From: Flavobacteriales bacterium UBA972
GTDB taxonomy: Bacteria; Bacteroidota; Bacteroidia; Flavobacteriales; Schleiferiaceae
Assembly: GCA_002292855.1 (NCBI GenBank)
Contig: DBBY01000048.1
Location: 2,818-40,733 of the forward strand
DNA length: 37,916 bases
Reading direction: 5' to 3'
Part shown: one piece after another, positions 1 through 8,762 of the stretch
Position numbering within the stretch: position 1 is the stretch's first letter
How the letters are laid out: the number at the start of each line of letters is the position of its first letter
Translations under genes and position numbers: made by a program
Notes under the pieces: generated by a model
Databases searched by the model: none
Told to the model about the DNA's origin: nothing
What the model saw: the letters and a program-made list of their open reading frames with translations, nothing else

Positions 1-1694
1 TCCACAATGCGCTCGTTGAACGCAATGGTTACCTCTTCGGCAGAATAAAAAGTCATTCCCTCTCCTTTGACGGGGTCGCCAGGAAGGTTGCGCTTGGGCT
101 TGGTCATGTAGTACAGACCCAAGACCATGTCTTGAGAGGGTACCGTGATCGGCGAGCCGTTGGCTGGGTTGAGAATGTTGTGCGACGCAAGCATCAAAAT
201 CTGCGCTTCCAAAATTGCAGCCGGTCCAAGGGGCAGGTGAACTGCCATCTGGTCACCGTCAAAGTCAGCGTTGAATGCGGTACAGGTCAAGGGGTGAAGC
301 TGAATAGCCTTGCCCTCGATCATGCGGGGTTGGAATGCTTGAATACCCAGTCGGTGCAGCGTTGGAGCACGGTTCAAAAGTACCGGGTGCCCCTTCATTA
401 CGTTTTCAAGGATGTCCCAAACAACCGCTTCGCGCTTGTCGATAATTTTTTTAGCCGACTTTACCGTCTTGACAATGCCGCGCTCAATGAGCTTGCGCAC
501 GATAAACGGCTTGTAGAGCTCGGCCGCCATGTCTTTAGGAAGACCGCATTCGTGCAGTTTGAGGTCTGGTCCGATAACGATTACCGAACGCGCCGAGTAG
601 TCAACCCGCTTACCCAGTAGGTTTTGGCGGAATCGACCCTGCTTGCCCTTGAGGCTGTCGCTCAGTGACTTCAATGGACGGTTGCTCTCGGTCTTGACGG
701 CACTCGCCTTGCGGGTGTTGTCAAAGAGGCTGTCTACCGACTCTTGAAGCATGCGCTTCTCGTTGCGAAGAATTACCTCGGGAGCCTTAATTTCTAGCAA
801 ACGCTTCAAACGGTTGTTGCGGATAATTACCCGACGGTACAAATCGTTGAGGTCGCTGGTTGCAAAACGTCCGCCGTCTAGGGGAACGAGGGGGCGCAAC
901 TCGGGTGGAATTACCGGAACTACCTTAACAATAAGCCATTCGGGCTTATTCTCCATGCGTTCGTTGGCCTCCTTCATGGCTTCAACAACCTGTAGGCGCT
1001 TGAGAGCCTCCTGCTTGCGCTGCTGCGAGGTCTCGCGGTCGGCTTGAGCCCTTAGCTGAAACGACAATGCAGGAAGGTCCAGACGCTGAAGCAGCATGTA
1101 GAGGGCCTCGGCACCCATTTTGGCGATGAACTTGTTGGGGTCTGCGTCTTCGAGGTACTGGTTGTCTGGGGTCGGCAAGCGATCCAGGGCATCCAGGTAC
1201 TCCTCCTCGGTCAGGAACTGAAGCTTGGTGAAGGGGTTGCCCTCAGCATCCGTAGCCAAACCACTTTGAATCACAATAAAGCGCTCGTAGTAGATAATCA
1301 TATCGAGCTTCTTGGTCGGAATTCCGAGCAAGTAGCCGATTTTATTGGGCAAGGAACGGAAGTACCAAATGTGGGCAACAGGAACCACCAGGCTGATGTG
1401 TCCTACGCGCTCGCGGCGGACCTTCTTCTCGGTGACTTCCACGCCGCATCGGTCGCAAACAATACCCTTGTAGCGAATGCGCTTGTATTTTCCGCATGCG
1501 CACTCAAAATCCTTTACAGGACCAAAAATGCGCTCGCAGAATAGACCGTCGCGCTCTGGCTTGTGCGTCCGATAGTTAATGGTCTCTGGCTTCAGAATTT
1601 CTCCGCTCGACTTCTCGAGCAGGAATTCTGGCGAGGCCAGGCTGATGGTGATTTTGTTGAAGCTACCGGTGGTTGCTTGTTCGTACTTTCTCAT
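1..1694 (-). CDS. rpoC: RNA polymerase subunit beta' (N-terminal 564 residues, cut by window edge)
   Basis: This is the largest subunit of DNA-dependent RNA polymerase and carries the catalytic magnesium site. The reading frame begins with ATG at 1694 (MRKYEQATTG) and runs off the left edge without a stop, so only about the first 564 residues are present. An N-terminal zinc-binding cluster of the form CxC...CxxC is visible near residues 64-83. The catalytic NADFDGD motif, whose three aspartates hold the active-site Mg, is at residues 475-481. The start lies 32 bases behind the rpoB stop, and no terminator separates them, so the two are cotranscribed. I see no Shine-Dalgarno, which is normal for Bacteroidota. 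Identification is certain; the C-terminal half cannot be judged here. Confidence 0.98.
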   Translation of the reverse strand, partial: MRKYEQATTGSFNKITISLASPEFLLEKSSGEILKPETINYRTHKPERDGLFCERIFGPVKDFECACGKYKRIRYKGIVCDRCGVEVTEKKVRRERVGHISLVVPVAHIWYFRSLPNKIGYLLGIPTKKLDMIIYYERFIVIQSGLATDAEGNPFTKLQFLTEEEYLDALDRLPTPDNQYLEDADPNKFIAKMGAEALYMLLQRLDLPALSFQLRAQADRETSQQRKQEALKRLQVVEAMKEANERMENKPEWLIVKVVPVIPPELRPLVPLDGGRFATSDLNDLYRRVIIRNNRLKRLLEIKAPEVILRNEKRMLQESVDSLFDNTRKASAVKTESNRPLKSLSDSLKGKQGRFRQNLLGKRVDYSARSVIVIGPDLKLHECGLPKDMAAELYKPFIVRKLIERGIVKTVKSAKKIIDKREAVVWDILENVMKGHPVLLNRAPTLHRLGIQAFQPRMIEGKAIQLHPLTCTAFNADFDGDQMAVHLPLGPAAILEAQILMLASHNILNPANGSPITVPSQDMVLGLYYMTKPKRNLPGDPVKGEGMTFYSAEEVTIAFNERIV

Positions 1695-1726
1695 GTTTCT
1701 GTGAATTCCGTCTTAATACCTTGTGC

Positions 1727-4700
1727 TTAGTCCAGTGAAACTTTGAGGGCAAGACCCTGAAGCTCGTGAAGCAGTACATTAAACGACTCTGGAATACCCG
1801 GTTCGGGCATGCGGTCGCCTTTGACAATGGCCTCGTAGGTTTTAGCCCGACCGACTACGTCGTCTGACTTAACCGTGAGTATTTCGCGCAGGATGTTGGA
1901 TGCCCCGAAGGCTTCGAGTGCCCAAACTTCCATCTCACCAAATCGCTGGCCTCCAAACTGCGCCTTACCTCCAAGCGGCTGCTGGGTGATGAGCGAGTAG
2001 GGTCCGATGGAACGAGCGTGCATCTTGTCGTCGACCATGTGGCCGAGTTTCAGCATGTAGATAATTCCCACGGTTGCTTTTTGGTGGAAGGCTTCTCCGG
2101 TTCCGCCGTCGTAGAGCTGGGTATGCCCAAACTGAGGCAGGCCTGCTTTTTTGGTGAATTCGTCAATTTGTTCCATGCTCGCACCATCAAAAATCGGAGT
2201 CGCGAATTTGGTTCCGAGCTTGGTGCCCGCCCAGCCCAATACGGTCTCATAAATCTGACCAATATTCATACGTGAAGGAACGCCCAGGGGATTCAGTACA
2301 ATATCAACCGGCGTACCGTCGGCCAAGAATGGCATGTCTTCTTGACGCACAATCTTGGCGACAATTCCCTTGTTACCGTGGCGGCCGGCCATCTTATCAC
2401 CCACCTTGAGCTTGCGCTTTTTGGCGATGATTACTTTGGCCATTTTCACGATGCCTGCAGGCAGTTCGTCTCCTACGCTGATGGTGAACTTCTTACGGCG
2501 GTTTACCCCCATAATGTCGCTAACCTTAATCTTGTAGTTGTGCAGCAATGCATCCACCAAAGCGTTTCGGTCGTCGTCGGTAGTCCAGGTGCCCCCCGTG
2601 AGGTGGGTGTAGTCCACCACGGCGTTGAGCGCCTTGAGGGTGAACTTAGTACCTTTTGGAATCACGTCTTCGTTGAGGTCGTTGATCACGCCCTGGCTGG
2701 TTTTTCCGCTCACAAGCTTCGACAATTTGTCGATGAACACGGTACGAATAGCCTCCAATTGGGCCACTAATTCAAGGTCAAGCTGCTCGAGGTCTTCCTT
2801 GTCCCTCAGGCGTTGGCGCTTGTCTTTCATGCTGCGGCTGAACAACTTCTTGTCAATAACCACCCCACTGATGCCCGGAGGCGTCTTGAGCGAAGCATCT
2901 TTAACGTCGCCTGCCTTATCGCCAAAGATGGCGCGAAGCAGTTTCTCTTCGGGCGATGGGTCGCTCTCGCCCTTGGGCGTGATTTTACCGATCATAATGT
3001 CGCCCGGAACAATCTCTGCTCCAACGCGGATCAAGCCGTTCTCGTCAAGGTCTTTGGTCGCTTCTTCGCTGACATTCGGGATGTCTGCCGTCAGTTCTTC
3101 CATTCCCAACTTGGTGTCGCGCACGTCCAAAGAGTACTCGTCGATGTGAATGCTCGTGAAGATGTCCTCACGCACTACGCGCTCGTTGATCACGATGGCA
3201 TCCTCAAAGTTGTATCCCTTCCATGGCATGAAGGCAACCAACAGGTTGCGGCCGAGCGCGAGCTCTCCGCCCTGAGTGGCGTAGCCTTCGCACAAAACCT
3301 CTCCGCGCTCTACACGCTCCCCCTTCACCACAATCGGGCGCAGGTTGATGGCAGTAGACTGGTTGGTCTTCAAGAACTTAATAAGCGGGTAGGACTTGGT
3401 AGCCGAGTCGAAACTCACCAGTTCCTCGTCTTCGGTACGGTCGTACTCGATAACAATCTCGTTGGCATCGACGTAGCGCACGGTGCCGGAGCCCTCTGCG
3501 TTGATTAGAATACGGCTGTCGCGGGCAACCTGCTGCTCCAATCCGGTGCCCACCACGGGGGCCTCAGGACGAAGCAAAGGAACCGCTTGGCGCATCATGT
3601 TGGATCCCATCAGTGCACGGTTGGCGTCATCGTGCTCCAAGAAAGGAATCAACGAAGCCGAAATCGAAGCGATCTGGTTGGGAGCTACGTCCATGAGCTG
3701 AACTTGCTTGGGCTCGAGAACCGGGAAGTCTCCCTTGTCGCGAACCTTAACACGCTGGTTTACAAAGGTTCCGTCCGCATTAATCGGAGCGTTCGCCTGG
3801 GCGATTACCTTCTCTTCCTCTTCTTCTGCGCTAAAGAAAACCGGTGCACCTTCAAGCTTCACGCGTCCGTTGTCTACTTGGCGGTAGGGGGTTTCAATGA
3901 AGCCCATGGAGTTGATCTTGGCATAGACACAAAGCGACGAAATCAGACCGATGTTCGGTCCTTCAGGCGTTTCAATAGGGCAAAGGCGTCCGTAGTGGGT
4001 GTAGTGCACGTCACGAACCTCAAATCCGGCGCGCTCACGGCTAAGACCGCCAGGCCCTAGGGCTGAAAGACGACGCTTGTGCGTGATCTCGGCCAAAGGA
4101 TTCGTTTGGTCCATGAACTGGCTGAGCTGGTTGGTTCCAAAGAAGGAATTGATTACCGAACTCAGCGTCTTTGCATTGATCAAGTCAATCGGCGTGAAGA
4201 CTTCGTTGTCGCGCACGTTCATGCGCTCGCGGATTGTTCTGGCCATTCTGGCAAGACCGACTCCGAACTGATTGGCCATTTGCTCGCCCACGGTGCGCAC
4301 ACGGCGGTTCGAAAGGTGGTCAATGTCGTCAATCTCCGACTTCGAATTGCTCAACTCGATGAGGTACTTCACGATGGAGATAATATCCTTCTTCGTAAGA
4401 ACCTGATTGGTCGTATTGGCTTCGATTCCCAGCTTCTTGTTCAAGCGGTAGCGACCAACCTCTCCGAGGCTGTAGCGCTGCTCGCTAAAGAACAGCTTGT
4501 CGATGATGCCGCGGGCGGTGTCTTCGTCGGGCGGTTCGGCGTTGCGAAGCTGGCGGTAGATGTGCTCTACGGCTTCAATCTCCGAATTGGTTGGATCCTT
4601 TTGAAGCGTGTTGTAAATGATGGAGAATTCACCTTCAGCAATGTCTTCTTTGTGAAGCAAAATGGCCGAAATATCGCTCTCAATGATGAGTTCAACGTGC

Positions 4701-5533
4701 TCCTTCTCTAAAACGGTATCGCGGTCGAGGATTACCTCGTTGCGCTCAATAGATACCACTTCGCCGGTGTCTTCGTCGACGAAATCCTCCATCCACGACT
4801 TAAGAACCCGCGCAGCCAGCTTGCGGCCGACCACTCGCTTAAGACCAGCTTTGCTGACCTTAACCTCTTCAGCAAGGTCAAAAATCTCAAGAATGTCCTT
4901 GTCGCGTTCGTAGCCAATGGCGCGGAACAGGGTAGTAACAGGAAGTTTTTTCTTACGGTCGATGTAGGCATACATAACGCCGTTAATGTCGGTGGCGAAT
5001 TCAATCCAGCTGCCCTTGAACGGAATTACCCGTGCGGAGTAAAGCTTGGTTCCGTTGGCGTGAAAGCTCTGGCCAAAGAATACGCCCGGAGAGCGGTGAA
5101 GCTGGCTTACAATAACCCGCTCCGCACCATTGATGATGAAGGTTCCGCGGGGAGTCATGTAAGGAATGGTTCCGAGGTAGACGTCCTGCACGATGGTCTC
5201 AAAATCCTCGTGCTCGGGATCGGTACAGTATAGCTTAAGGCGTGCCTTAAGGGGAACCGAAAAAGTTAGTCCGCGCTCGATGCATTCCATCTCTGAATAG
5301 CGCGGGGGATCCACAAAGTAGTCGAGGAACTCCAGTACGAACTGGTTACGGCTGTCCGTAATCGGAAAGTTCTCGTTGAATGTTTTGAAAAGGCCTTCGT
5401 CGCTTCGATTCTCCGGCTTGGTATCAATCTGGAAGAAATCGCGGAAGGACTTGATTTGAATGTCCAGAAAATCGGGGCAGTCCGCTTGAGCGAAGGTGCT
5501 CGAAAAATTGATTCGCGGTTGAGCTTGCGCCAT
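1727..5533 (-). CDS. rpoB: RNA polymerase subunit beta
   Basis: This is the beta subunit of RNA polymerase, full length at 1268 residues, which is typical for Bacteroidota. The rifampicin-binding region lies at about residues 465-495 (FFGTNQLSQFMDQTNP, then THKRRLSALG). The residues equivalent to E. coli D516, H526 and S531 are the sensitive wild-type ones (D475, H485, S490). The nucleotide-path motif GDKMAGRHGNKG and the usual C-terminal ending (LLHELQGLAL) are present. The gene follows rplL after 112 bases that contain a hairpin with a run of U, and precedes rpoC by 32 bases. Its start has no Shine-Dalgarno. Many long open frames on the opposite strand are shadows caused by codon bias. Confidence 0.99.
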   Translation of the reverse strand: MAQAQPRINFSSTFAQADCPDFLDIQIKSFRDFFQIDTKPENRSDEGLFKTFNENFPITDSRNQFVLEFLDYFVDPPRYSEMECIERGLTFSVPLKARLKLYCTDPEHEDFETIVQDVYLGTIPYMTPRGTFIINGAERVIVSQLHRSPGVFFGQSFHANGTKLYSARVIPFKGSWIEFATDINGVMYAYIDRKKKLPVTTLFRAIGYERDKDILEIFDLAEEVKVSKAGLKRVVGRKLAARVLKSWMEDFVDEDTGEVVSIERNEVILDRDTVLEKEHVELIIESDISAILLHKEDIAEGEFSIIYNTLQKDPTNSEIEAVEHIYRQLRNAEPPDEDTARGIIDKLFFSEQRYSLGEVGRYRLNKKLGIEANTTNQVLTKKDIISIVKYLIELSNSKSEIDDIDHLSNRRVRTVGEQMANQFGVGLARMARTIRERMNVRDNEVFTPIDLINAKTLSSVINSFFGTNQLSQFMDQTNPLAEITHKRRLSALGPGGLSRERAGFEVRDVHYTHYGRLCPIETPEGPNIGLISSLCVYAKINSMGFIETPYRQVDNGRVKLEGAPVFFSAEEEEEKVIAQANAPINADGTFVNQRVKVRDKGDFPVLEPKQVQLMDVAPNQIASISASLIPFLEHDDANRALMGSNMMRQAVPLLRPEAPVVGTGLEQQVARDSRILINAEGSGTVRYVDANEIVIEYDRTEDEELVSFDSATKSYPLIKFLKTNQSTAINLRPIVVKGERVERGEVLCEGYATQGGELALGRNLLVAFMPWKGYNFEDAIVINERVVREDIFTSIHIDEYSLDVRDTKLGMEELTADIPNVSEEATKDLDENGLIRVGAEIVPGDIMIGKITPKGESDPSPEEKLLRAIFGDKAGDVKDASLKTPPGISGVVIDKKLFSRSMKDKRQRLRDKEDLEQLDLELVAQLEAIRTVFIDKLSKLVSGKTSQGVINDLNEDVIPKGTKFTLKALNAVVDYTHLTGGTWTTDDDRNALVDALLHNYKIKVSDIMGVNRRKKFTISVGDELPAGIVKMAKVIIAKKRKLKVGDKMAGRHGNKGIVAKIVRQEDMPFLADGTPVDIVLNPLGVPSRMNIGQIYETVLGWAGTKLGTKFATPIFDGASMEQIDEFTKKAGLPQFGHTQLYDGGTGEAFHQKATVGIIYMLKLGHMVDDKMHARSIGPYSLITQQPLGGKAQFGGQRFGEMEVWALEAFGASNILREILTVKSDDVVGRAKTYEAIVKGDRMPEPGIPESFNVLLHELQGLALKVSLD

Positions 5534-5575
5534 GGGGGCTTGGACTTAAAAGGTGAGTGAAACTTGAGAAAATAG

Positions 5576-5621
5576 AAAAAAGGTCTAGGGTCTGAGGCCT
5601 TAAAAAGACCCCAGACACCTA
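5576..5621 (-). terminator. Attenuator-like hairpin between rplL and rpoB
   Basis: On the minus strand, positions 5621-5609 pair with 5597-5586 in a 12-base-pair stem with one bulged base and one G.U pair, around an 11-base loop. Four bases later there is a run of six U (5581-5576). The gap between stem and U-run suggests a leaky terminator rather than a full stop. In E. coli a partial terminator at the same place sets the ratio of ribosomal protein to polymerase transcripts. The same role here is an inference. Confidence 0.55.
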
Positions 5622-5645
5622 AACCGTGTTGGTTAGATTAGGCTC

Positions 5646-6023
5646 TTACTTGAGCTCAACCTCAGCACCAGCTTCTTCAAGCTGCTTTTTGAGGGCTTCA
5701 GCCTCGTCTTTAGTAACGCCTTCCTTGATAGGGGCTGGGGCCGCGTCAACGACATCCTTCGCCTCTTTAAGACCAAGTCCGGTCAGTTCCTTGACAGCCT
5801 TAACAACGGCAAGCTTTGCAGCTCCCGCGCTCTTAAGGATTACGTCAAACGAAGTTTTCTCCTCTGCCGCAGCATCACCACCGGCAGCAGGTCCAGCAGC
5901 AACAGCAACAGCTGCAGCAGCGGGCTCAATGCCGTAGGTGTCTTTGAGGTAGTCAGCGAGTTCTTTTACCTCTTTAACGGTGAGATTCACCAGAGTGTCG
6001 CCTATTGATTTAATATCGGCCAT
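5646..6023 (-). CDS. rplL: 50S ribosomal protein bL12 (L7/L12)
   Basis: This is the stalk protein of the large ribosomal subunit, which recruits translation GTPases. It is 125 residues long, as usual. The N-terminal dimerisation domain (residues 1-35) is followed by an Ala/Gly/Pro-rich hinge (about 36-55). The conserved globular C-terminal domain follows, including the GLGLKEAKDVVD-type helix that contacts EF-Tu and EF-G. It is downstream of rplJ by 60 bases. The hairpin after it probably lets several times more rplJL message accumulate than rpoBC message. The start at 6023 is the only sensible ATG. Confidence 0.98.
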   Translation of the reverse strand: MADIKSIGDTLVNLTVKEVKELADYLKDTYGIEPAAAAVAVAAGPAAGGDAAAEEKTSFDVILKSAGAAKLAVVKAVKELTGLGLKEAKDVVDAAPAPIKEGVTKDEAEALKKQLEEAGAEVELK

Positions 6024-6083
6024 GATTGGGATATTGATTAAAAATGAAACAAATGCACGAGTTGGAAGCTGAGTGCGTAATTT

Positions 6084-6608
6084 TTAGGCCTTGCGCTCTT
6101 CAAGAGTTTTGAGCAAGCCTGCTATGGTTTGACCACCGCCGCCTTGGAGGGCCGAGATCACGTTCTTCATTGGGCTCTCCAGCAATAGGATGATTTCCCC
6201 GATGAGTTCGTTCTTCGACTTCAAGTTGACTAGGGTGTCAAGTTGGTTGTCACCTACAAAAATCGCCTCGTCGATATAGGCAGCCTTAAGTAGGGGTTTA
6301 TTGCTTTTTTTGCGGAAGTCCTTAATCAACTTCGCGGGGGCGTTGCCGACCTCTGAAATCATGATGCTGGAGTTTCCCTTGAGGGCCTCGTAGATATCGT
6401 CAAAATTCTTTGGCGAACGCTCCATGGCCTTCTTGAGCAATGCATTTTTTACCACCGTCATCTCGATGTCAGCCTTGAAGCAGGCACGGCGAAGGTCGCT
6501 GGTCTGCTCTGCATTAAGGCCCGAGGTATCGGCAATATATAAGTTGTTGGTAGCGCCGAGGATGGTCATTAGATCCTCGATTTGCTTATTTTTTTCTTCG
6601 CGCGTCAT
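6084..6608 (-). CDS. rplJ: 50S ribosomal protein uL10
   Basis: uL10 anchors the bL12 dimers to the ribosome and forms the base of the stalk. The 174-residue product begins with the typical MTREEKNKQIEDL helix. It has the rRNA-binding core, and the C-terminal helix that holds bL12 includes the Gly-rich GGGGQTIAG stretch. The start is 14 bases behind the rplA stop. There is therefore no room for a long leader like that of E. coli rplJ, and any feedback by L10-L12 would have to act on a structure inside the rplA 3' end. Confidence 0.98.
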   Translation of the reverse strand: MTREEKNKQIEDLMTILGATNNLYIADTSGLNAEQTSDLRRACFKADIEMTVVKNALLKKAMERSPKNFDDIYEALKGNSSIMISEVGNAPAKLIKDFRKKSNKPLLKAAYIDEAIFVGDNQLDTLVNLKSKNELIGEIILLLESPMKNVISALQGGGGQTIAGLLKTLEERKA

Positions 6609-6622
6609 GGTAAAAAATCTGC

Positions 6623-7312
6623 TTACGCGTTTTTAGGTTCAATCGGAACGCCAGGACCCATGGTAGGGCTTAACGTTACACTTCTAATGTAGGCGCCCTT
6701 GGAGGACGTCGGCTTTAAACGGGCCAAAGTCTTCAAAACCTCTTCGGCATTGTCGCGAAGGTTATCGGCAGAGAACGACACCTTACCGATGCCAGCGTGC
6801 ACAATACCGTAGCGATCCACCTTAAAGTCAATCTTACCAGCCTTTACCTCACGTACCGCCTTACCCACTTCCATGGTTACGGTTCCGGTCTTGGGGTTGG
6901 GCATGAGTCCGCGGGGACCGAGAACACGGCCTAAAGGACCGAGTTTACCCATAGCAGCAGGAACGGTGATGATCACGTCAACGTCGGTCCAGCCGTTTTT
7001 GATTTTGTCAAGGTAGTCATCCATTCCAACAAAGTCTGCACCAGCCTCTTTGGCCTCTGCTTCTTTATCGGGAGTGACCAGGGCGAGAACGCGAATCGTT
7101 TTGCCGGTTCCGTGCGGAAGGCTTACGGTTCCTCTAACCATTTGGTTTGCCTTGCGCGGGTCTACACCCAAGCGCACTGCCAAATCAACACTTCCATCAA
7201 ACTTGGTAGTAGAGACTTCCTTCACAAGGGCCGAAGCCTCTTCGAGGTTGTAGAGCTTGCCCGGCTGAATTTTTGCCGAGGCTGCTTTCATCTTTTTCGT
7301 CGTAGTTGCCAT
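6623..7312 (-). CDS. rplA: 50S ribosomal protein uL1
   Basis: uL1 forms the L1 stalk that helps release deacylated tRNA from the E site. It represses the rplKA message in many bacteria. The product has 229 residues, normal for the family, with the conserved GPLGRVLGPRGLMPNPK signature around residues 124-141. It follows rplK by 12 bases and is clearly cotranscribed with it. Confidence 0.98.
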   Translation of the reverse strand: MATTTKKMKAASAKIQPGKLYNLEEASALVKEVSTTKFDGSVDLAVRLGVDPRKANQMVRGTVSLPHGTGKTIRVLALVTPDKEAEAKEAGADFVGMDDYLDKIKNGWTDVDVIITVPAAMGKLGPLGRVLGPRGLMPNPKTGTVTMEVGKAVREVKAGKIDFKVDRYGIVHAGIGKVSFSADNLRDNAEEVLKTLARLKPTSSKGAYIRSVTLSPTMGPGVPIEPKNA

Positions 7313-7324
7313 AGTTTGTTAGGA

Positions 7325-7765
7325 TTATGCCTGAGGCTTGGTTCCCGATACGGTTAGCCCCATGCTGCGTGCTGTGCCCGCAACCATTTCCATTGCACTG
7401 CTCATCGTGAAGCAGTTGAGGTCAATCATCTTGTCTTCGGCAATGGCCTTAACCTGTTCCCAGGTGACCTTGCCAACTTTATCGCGGTTGGGAACTCCCG
7501 AACCACTCTTAAGCTTCGCTGCTTCCAGAAGCTGAACCGCAACAGGAGGTTGCTTGATGATAAAGTCAAACGACTTATCGGTAAATACGGTAATTACTAC
7601 GGGAAGTAGCTTGCCGGGTTTGTCTTGCGTACGAGCGTTAAACTGCTTGCAGAACTCCATGATGTTTACGCCCTTGGCTCCAAGAGCGGGACCCACCGGG
7701 GGAGACGGGTTCGCAGCACCACCGCGAACTTGCAGCTTAACCATTGCACTGATTTCCTTTGCCAT
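7325..7765 (-). CDS. rplK: 50S ribosomal protein uL11
   Basis: uL11 binds the GTPase-associated centre of 23S rRNA together with the L10-L12 stalk. The protein has 146 residues. The N-terminal proline-rich linker PPVGPALGAKGVNI, which is where thiopeptides act, is intact. The C-terminal RNA-binding domain ends in the usual SMGLTVSG stretch. The gene is 78 bases behind nusG. That spacer shows no -7 box or terminator I can support, so the transcript probably continues from nusG. Confidence 0.98.
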   Translation of the reverse strand: MAKEISAMVKLQVRGGAANPSPPVGPALGAKGVNIMEFCKQFNARTQDKPGKLLPVVITVFTDKSFDFIIKQPPVAVQLLEAAKLKSGSGVPNRDKVGKVTWEQVKAIAEDKMIDLNCFTMSSAMEMVAGTARSMGLTVSGTKPQA

Positions 7766-7843
7766 TTTATTTATTTCTTTCTAGTCAAACATGAGTGCCT
7801 TTGCGATTGGAAGCGCCGCATTGGCTATCGGTTGCTCACACCA

Positions 7844-8395
7844 TTAATTTTCTTTTTCTACCTGCATGAAGCCAAGTTCGAGTGGAGTCTTTCGGCCAAA
7901 AATTTTGACCATAACCTCCAGCTTTCTCTTGTCTTCGTGAATCTTTTCCACCGTTCCGTTAAAGTCGCGAAACGGACCATCGATAACCTTCACGCTCTCG
8001 CCGATTACAAAGGGTACTGACATATGCTCTGCGCTTTCGGCCAACTCATCCACCTTGCCCAGCATGCGGTTCACCTCTGAGATCCGCAGTGGCGTGGGGT
8101 CTCCGCCCTTGGTCTGACCCAAGAATCCGATGACGTTGGGAATGTTTTTGAGCACGTGAATCAACTCTCCGGTTAAAATGCCCTCGAACATGATGTAGCC
8201 CGGGAAGAAGTTGCGCTCCTTAAGAACTTTTTTGCCGTTCCTAATTTGGTAGACCTTCTCGGTAGGAATCAAAACTTGACCCAACAAAGACATCATACCC
8301 ATGCGCTGCATTTCTTGCTCGATGTGCGCCTTGGTCTTGTTCTCCTGGCCGCTGATTGCGCGAACCACGTACCACTTCATTCCTTCTGCCGTCAT
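7844..8395 (-). CDS. nusG: Transcription termination/antitermination factor NusG
   Basis: NusG binds RNA polymerase through its N-terminal domain and couples it to Rho or the ribosome through its C-terminal KOW domain. The N-terminal domain starts KWYVVRAISGQEN. The KOW domain is at about residues 130-183 (IGESVKVIDGPFRDFNGTV). The open frame extends 23 codons further upstream, but that extension overlaps secE. I chose the ATG at 8395 (MTAEGMKWYVV, 183 residues), 4 bases after the secE stop. A second ATG at 8380 is also possible. Confidence 0.96.
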   Translation of the reverse strand: MTAEGMKWYVVRAISGQENKTKAHIEQEMQRMGMMSLLGQVLIPTEKVYQIRNGKKVLKERNFFPGYIMFEGILTGELIHVLKNIPNVIGFLGQTKGGDPTPLRISEVNRMLGKVDELAESAEHMSVPFVIGESVKVIDGPFRDFNGTVEKIHEDKRKLEVMVKIFGRKTPLELGFMQVEKEN

Positions 8396-8399
8396 GATC

Positions 8400-8594
8400 T
8401 TACGCGAAAATGCTGTAGGTGAAGTCGAGAATAGTCGATAGACCCTTGTCCATTGCAAAGACAATTAGTGCAAACACTAGGGAGGCAACAATCACCACCA
8501 CGGTACTGCGCTGGAGGTTAGTCCAGGTCGGCCACGTCGTGCGCTGAGAAAATTCTTCCCAAGATTCGCGGAGGTACAAGCGGAGCGCTTCCAT
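8400..8594 (-). CDS. secE: Preprotein translocase subunit SecE
   Basis: SecE is the small essential clamp of the SecYEG channel in the inner membrane. The product has 64 residues: an amphipathic N-terminal helix with the conserved ESWEEFSQRTTWPTW pattern, then a single transmembrane helix at about residues 33-60. This single-span form is the usual one outside enterobacteria. It lies between tRNA-Trp and nusG and is tightly coupled to nusG. Confidence 0.96.
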   Translation of the reverse strand: MEALRLYLRESWEEFSQRTTWPTWTNLQRSTVVVIVASLVFALIVFAMDKGLSTILDFTYSIFA

Positions 8595-8635
8595 GTTAGT
8601 ATTCGTTTTAAAAGTTCGTTAGCTAATGTGTTTTG

Positions 8636-8706
8636 CACGGGTGGAGAGATTCGAACTCCCATCAATGGTTTTGGAGACCACTATTCTACCCTTGAACTAC
8701 ACCCGT
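8636..8706 (-). tRNA. tRNA-Trp (anticodon CCA)
   Basis: The minus strand folds into a full cloverleaf with acceptor arm ACGGGTG/CACCCGT, anticodon loop CTCCAAA (anticodon CCA) and T-loop TTCGAAT. The discriminator base is G, as expected for tryptophan. The 3' CCA is not encoded. It sits between tuf and secE, a placement conserved in many bacterial phyla. Confidence 0.97.
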
Positions 8707-8713
8707 AGATGAG

Positions 8714-8740
8714 AAAAAGGATGCCCCTTGACGGGGCTCC
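8714..8740 (-). terminator. Rho-independent terminator after tuf
   Basis: On the minus strand a GCCCC/GGGGC stem (8737-8733 with 8727-8723), extended by GGA/TCC around one bulged base, closes a five-base loop. It is followed by TTTTT (8718-8714). It lies 22 bases behind the tuf stop and just before tRNA-Trp. It would reduce or end transcription from tuf before tRNA-Trp and secE. Confidence 0.65.
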
Positions 8741-8762
8741 TTAAACCCATTGTAGAGACCTC

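Noticed and set aside
2813..3508. 231-codon open frame on the plus strand opposite rpoB, and similar ones nearby
   Set aside because: The minus strand holds a complete, unmistakable rpoB. The opposite frames are by-products of its codon use and show no family features.
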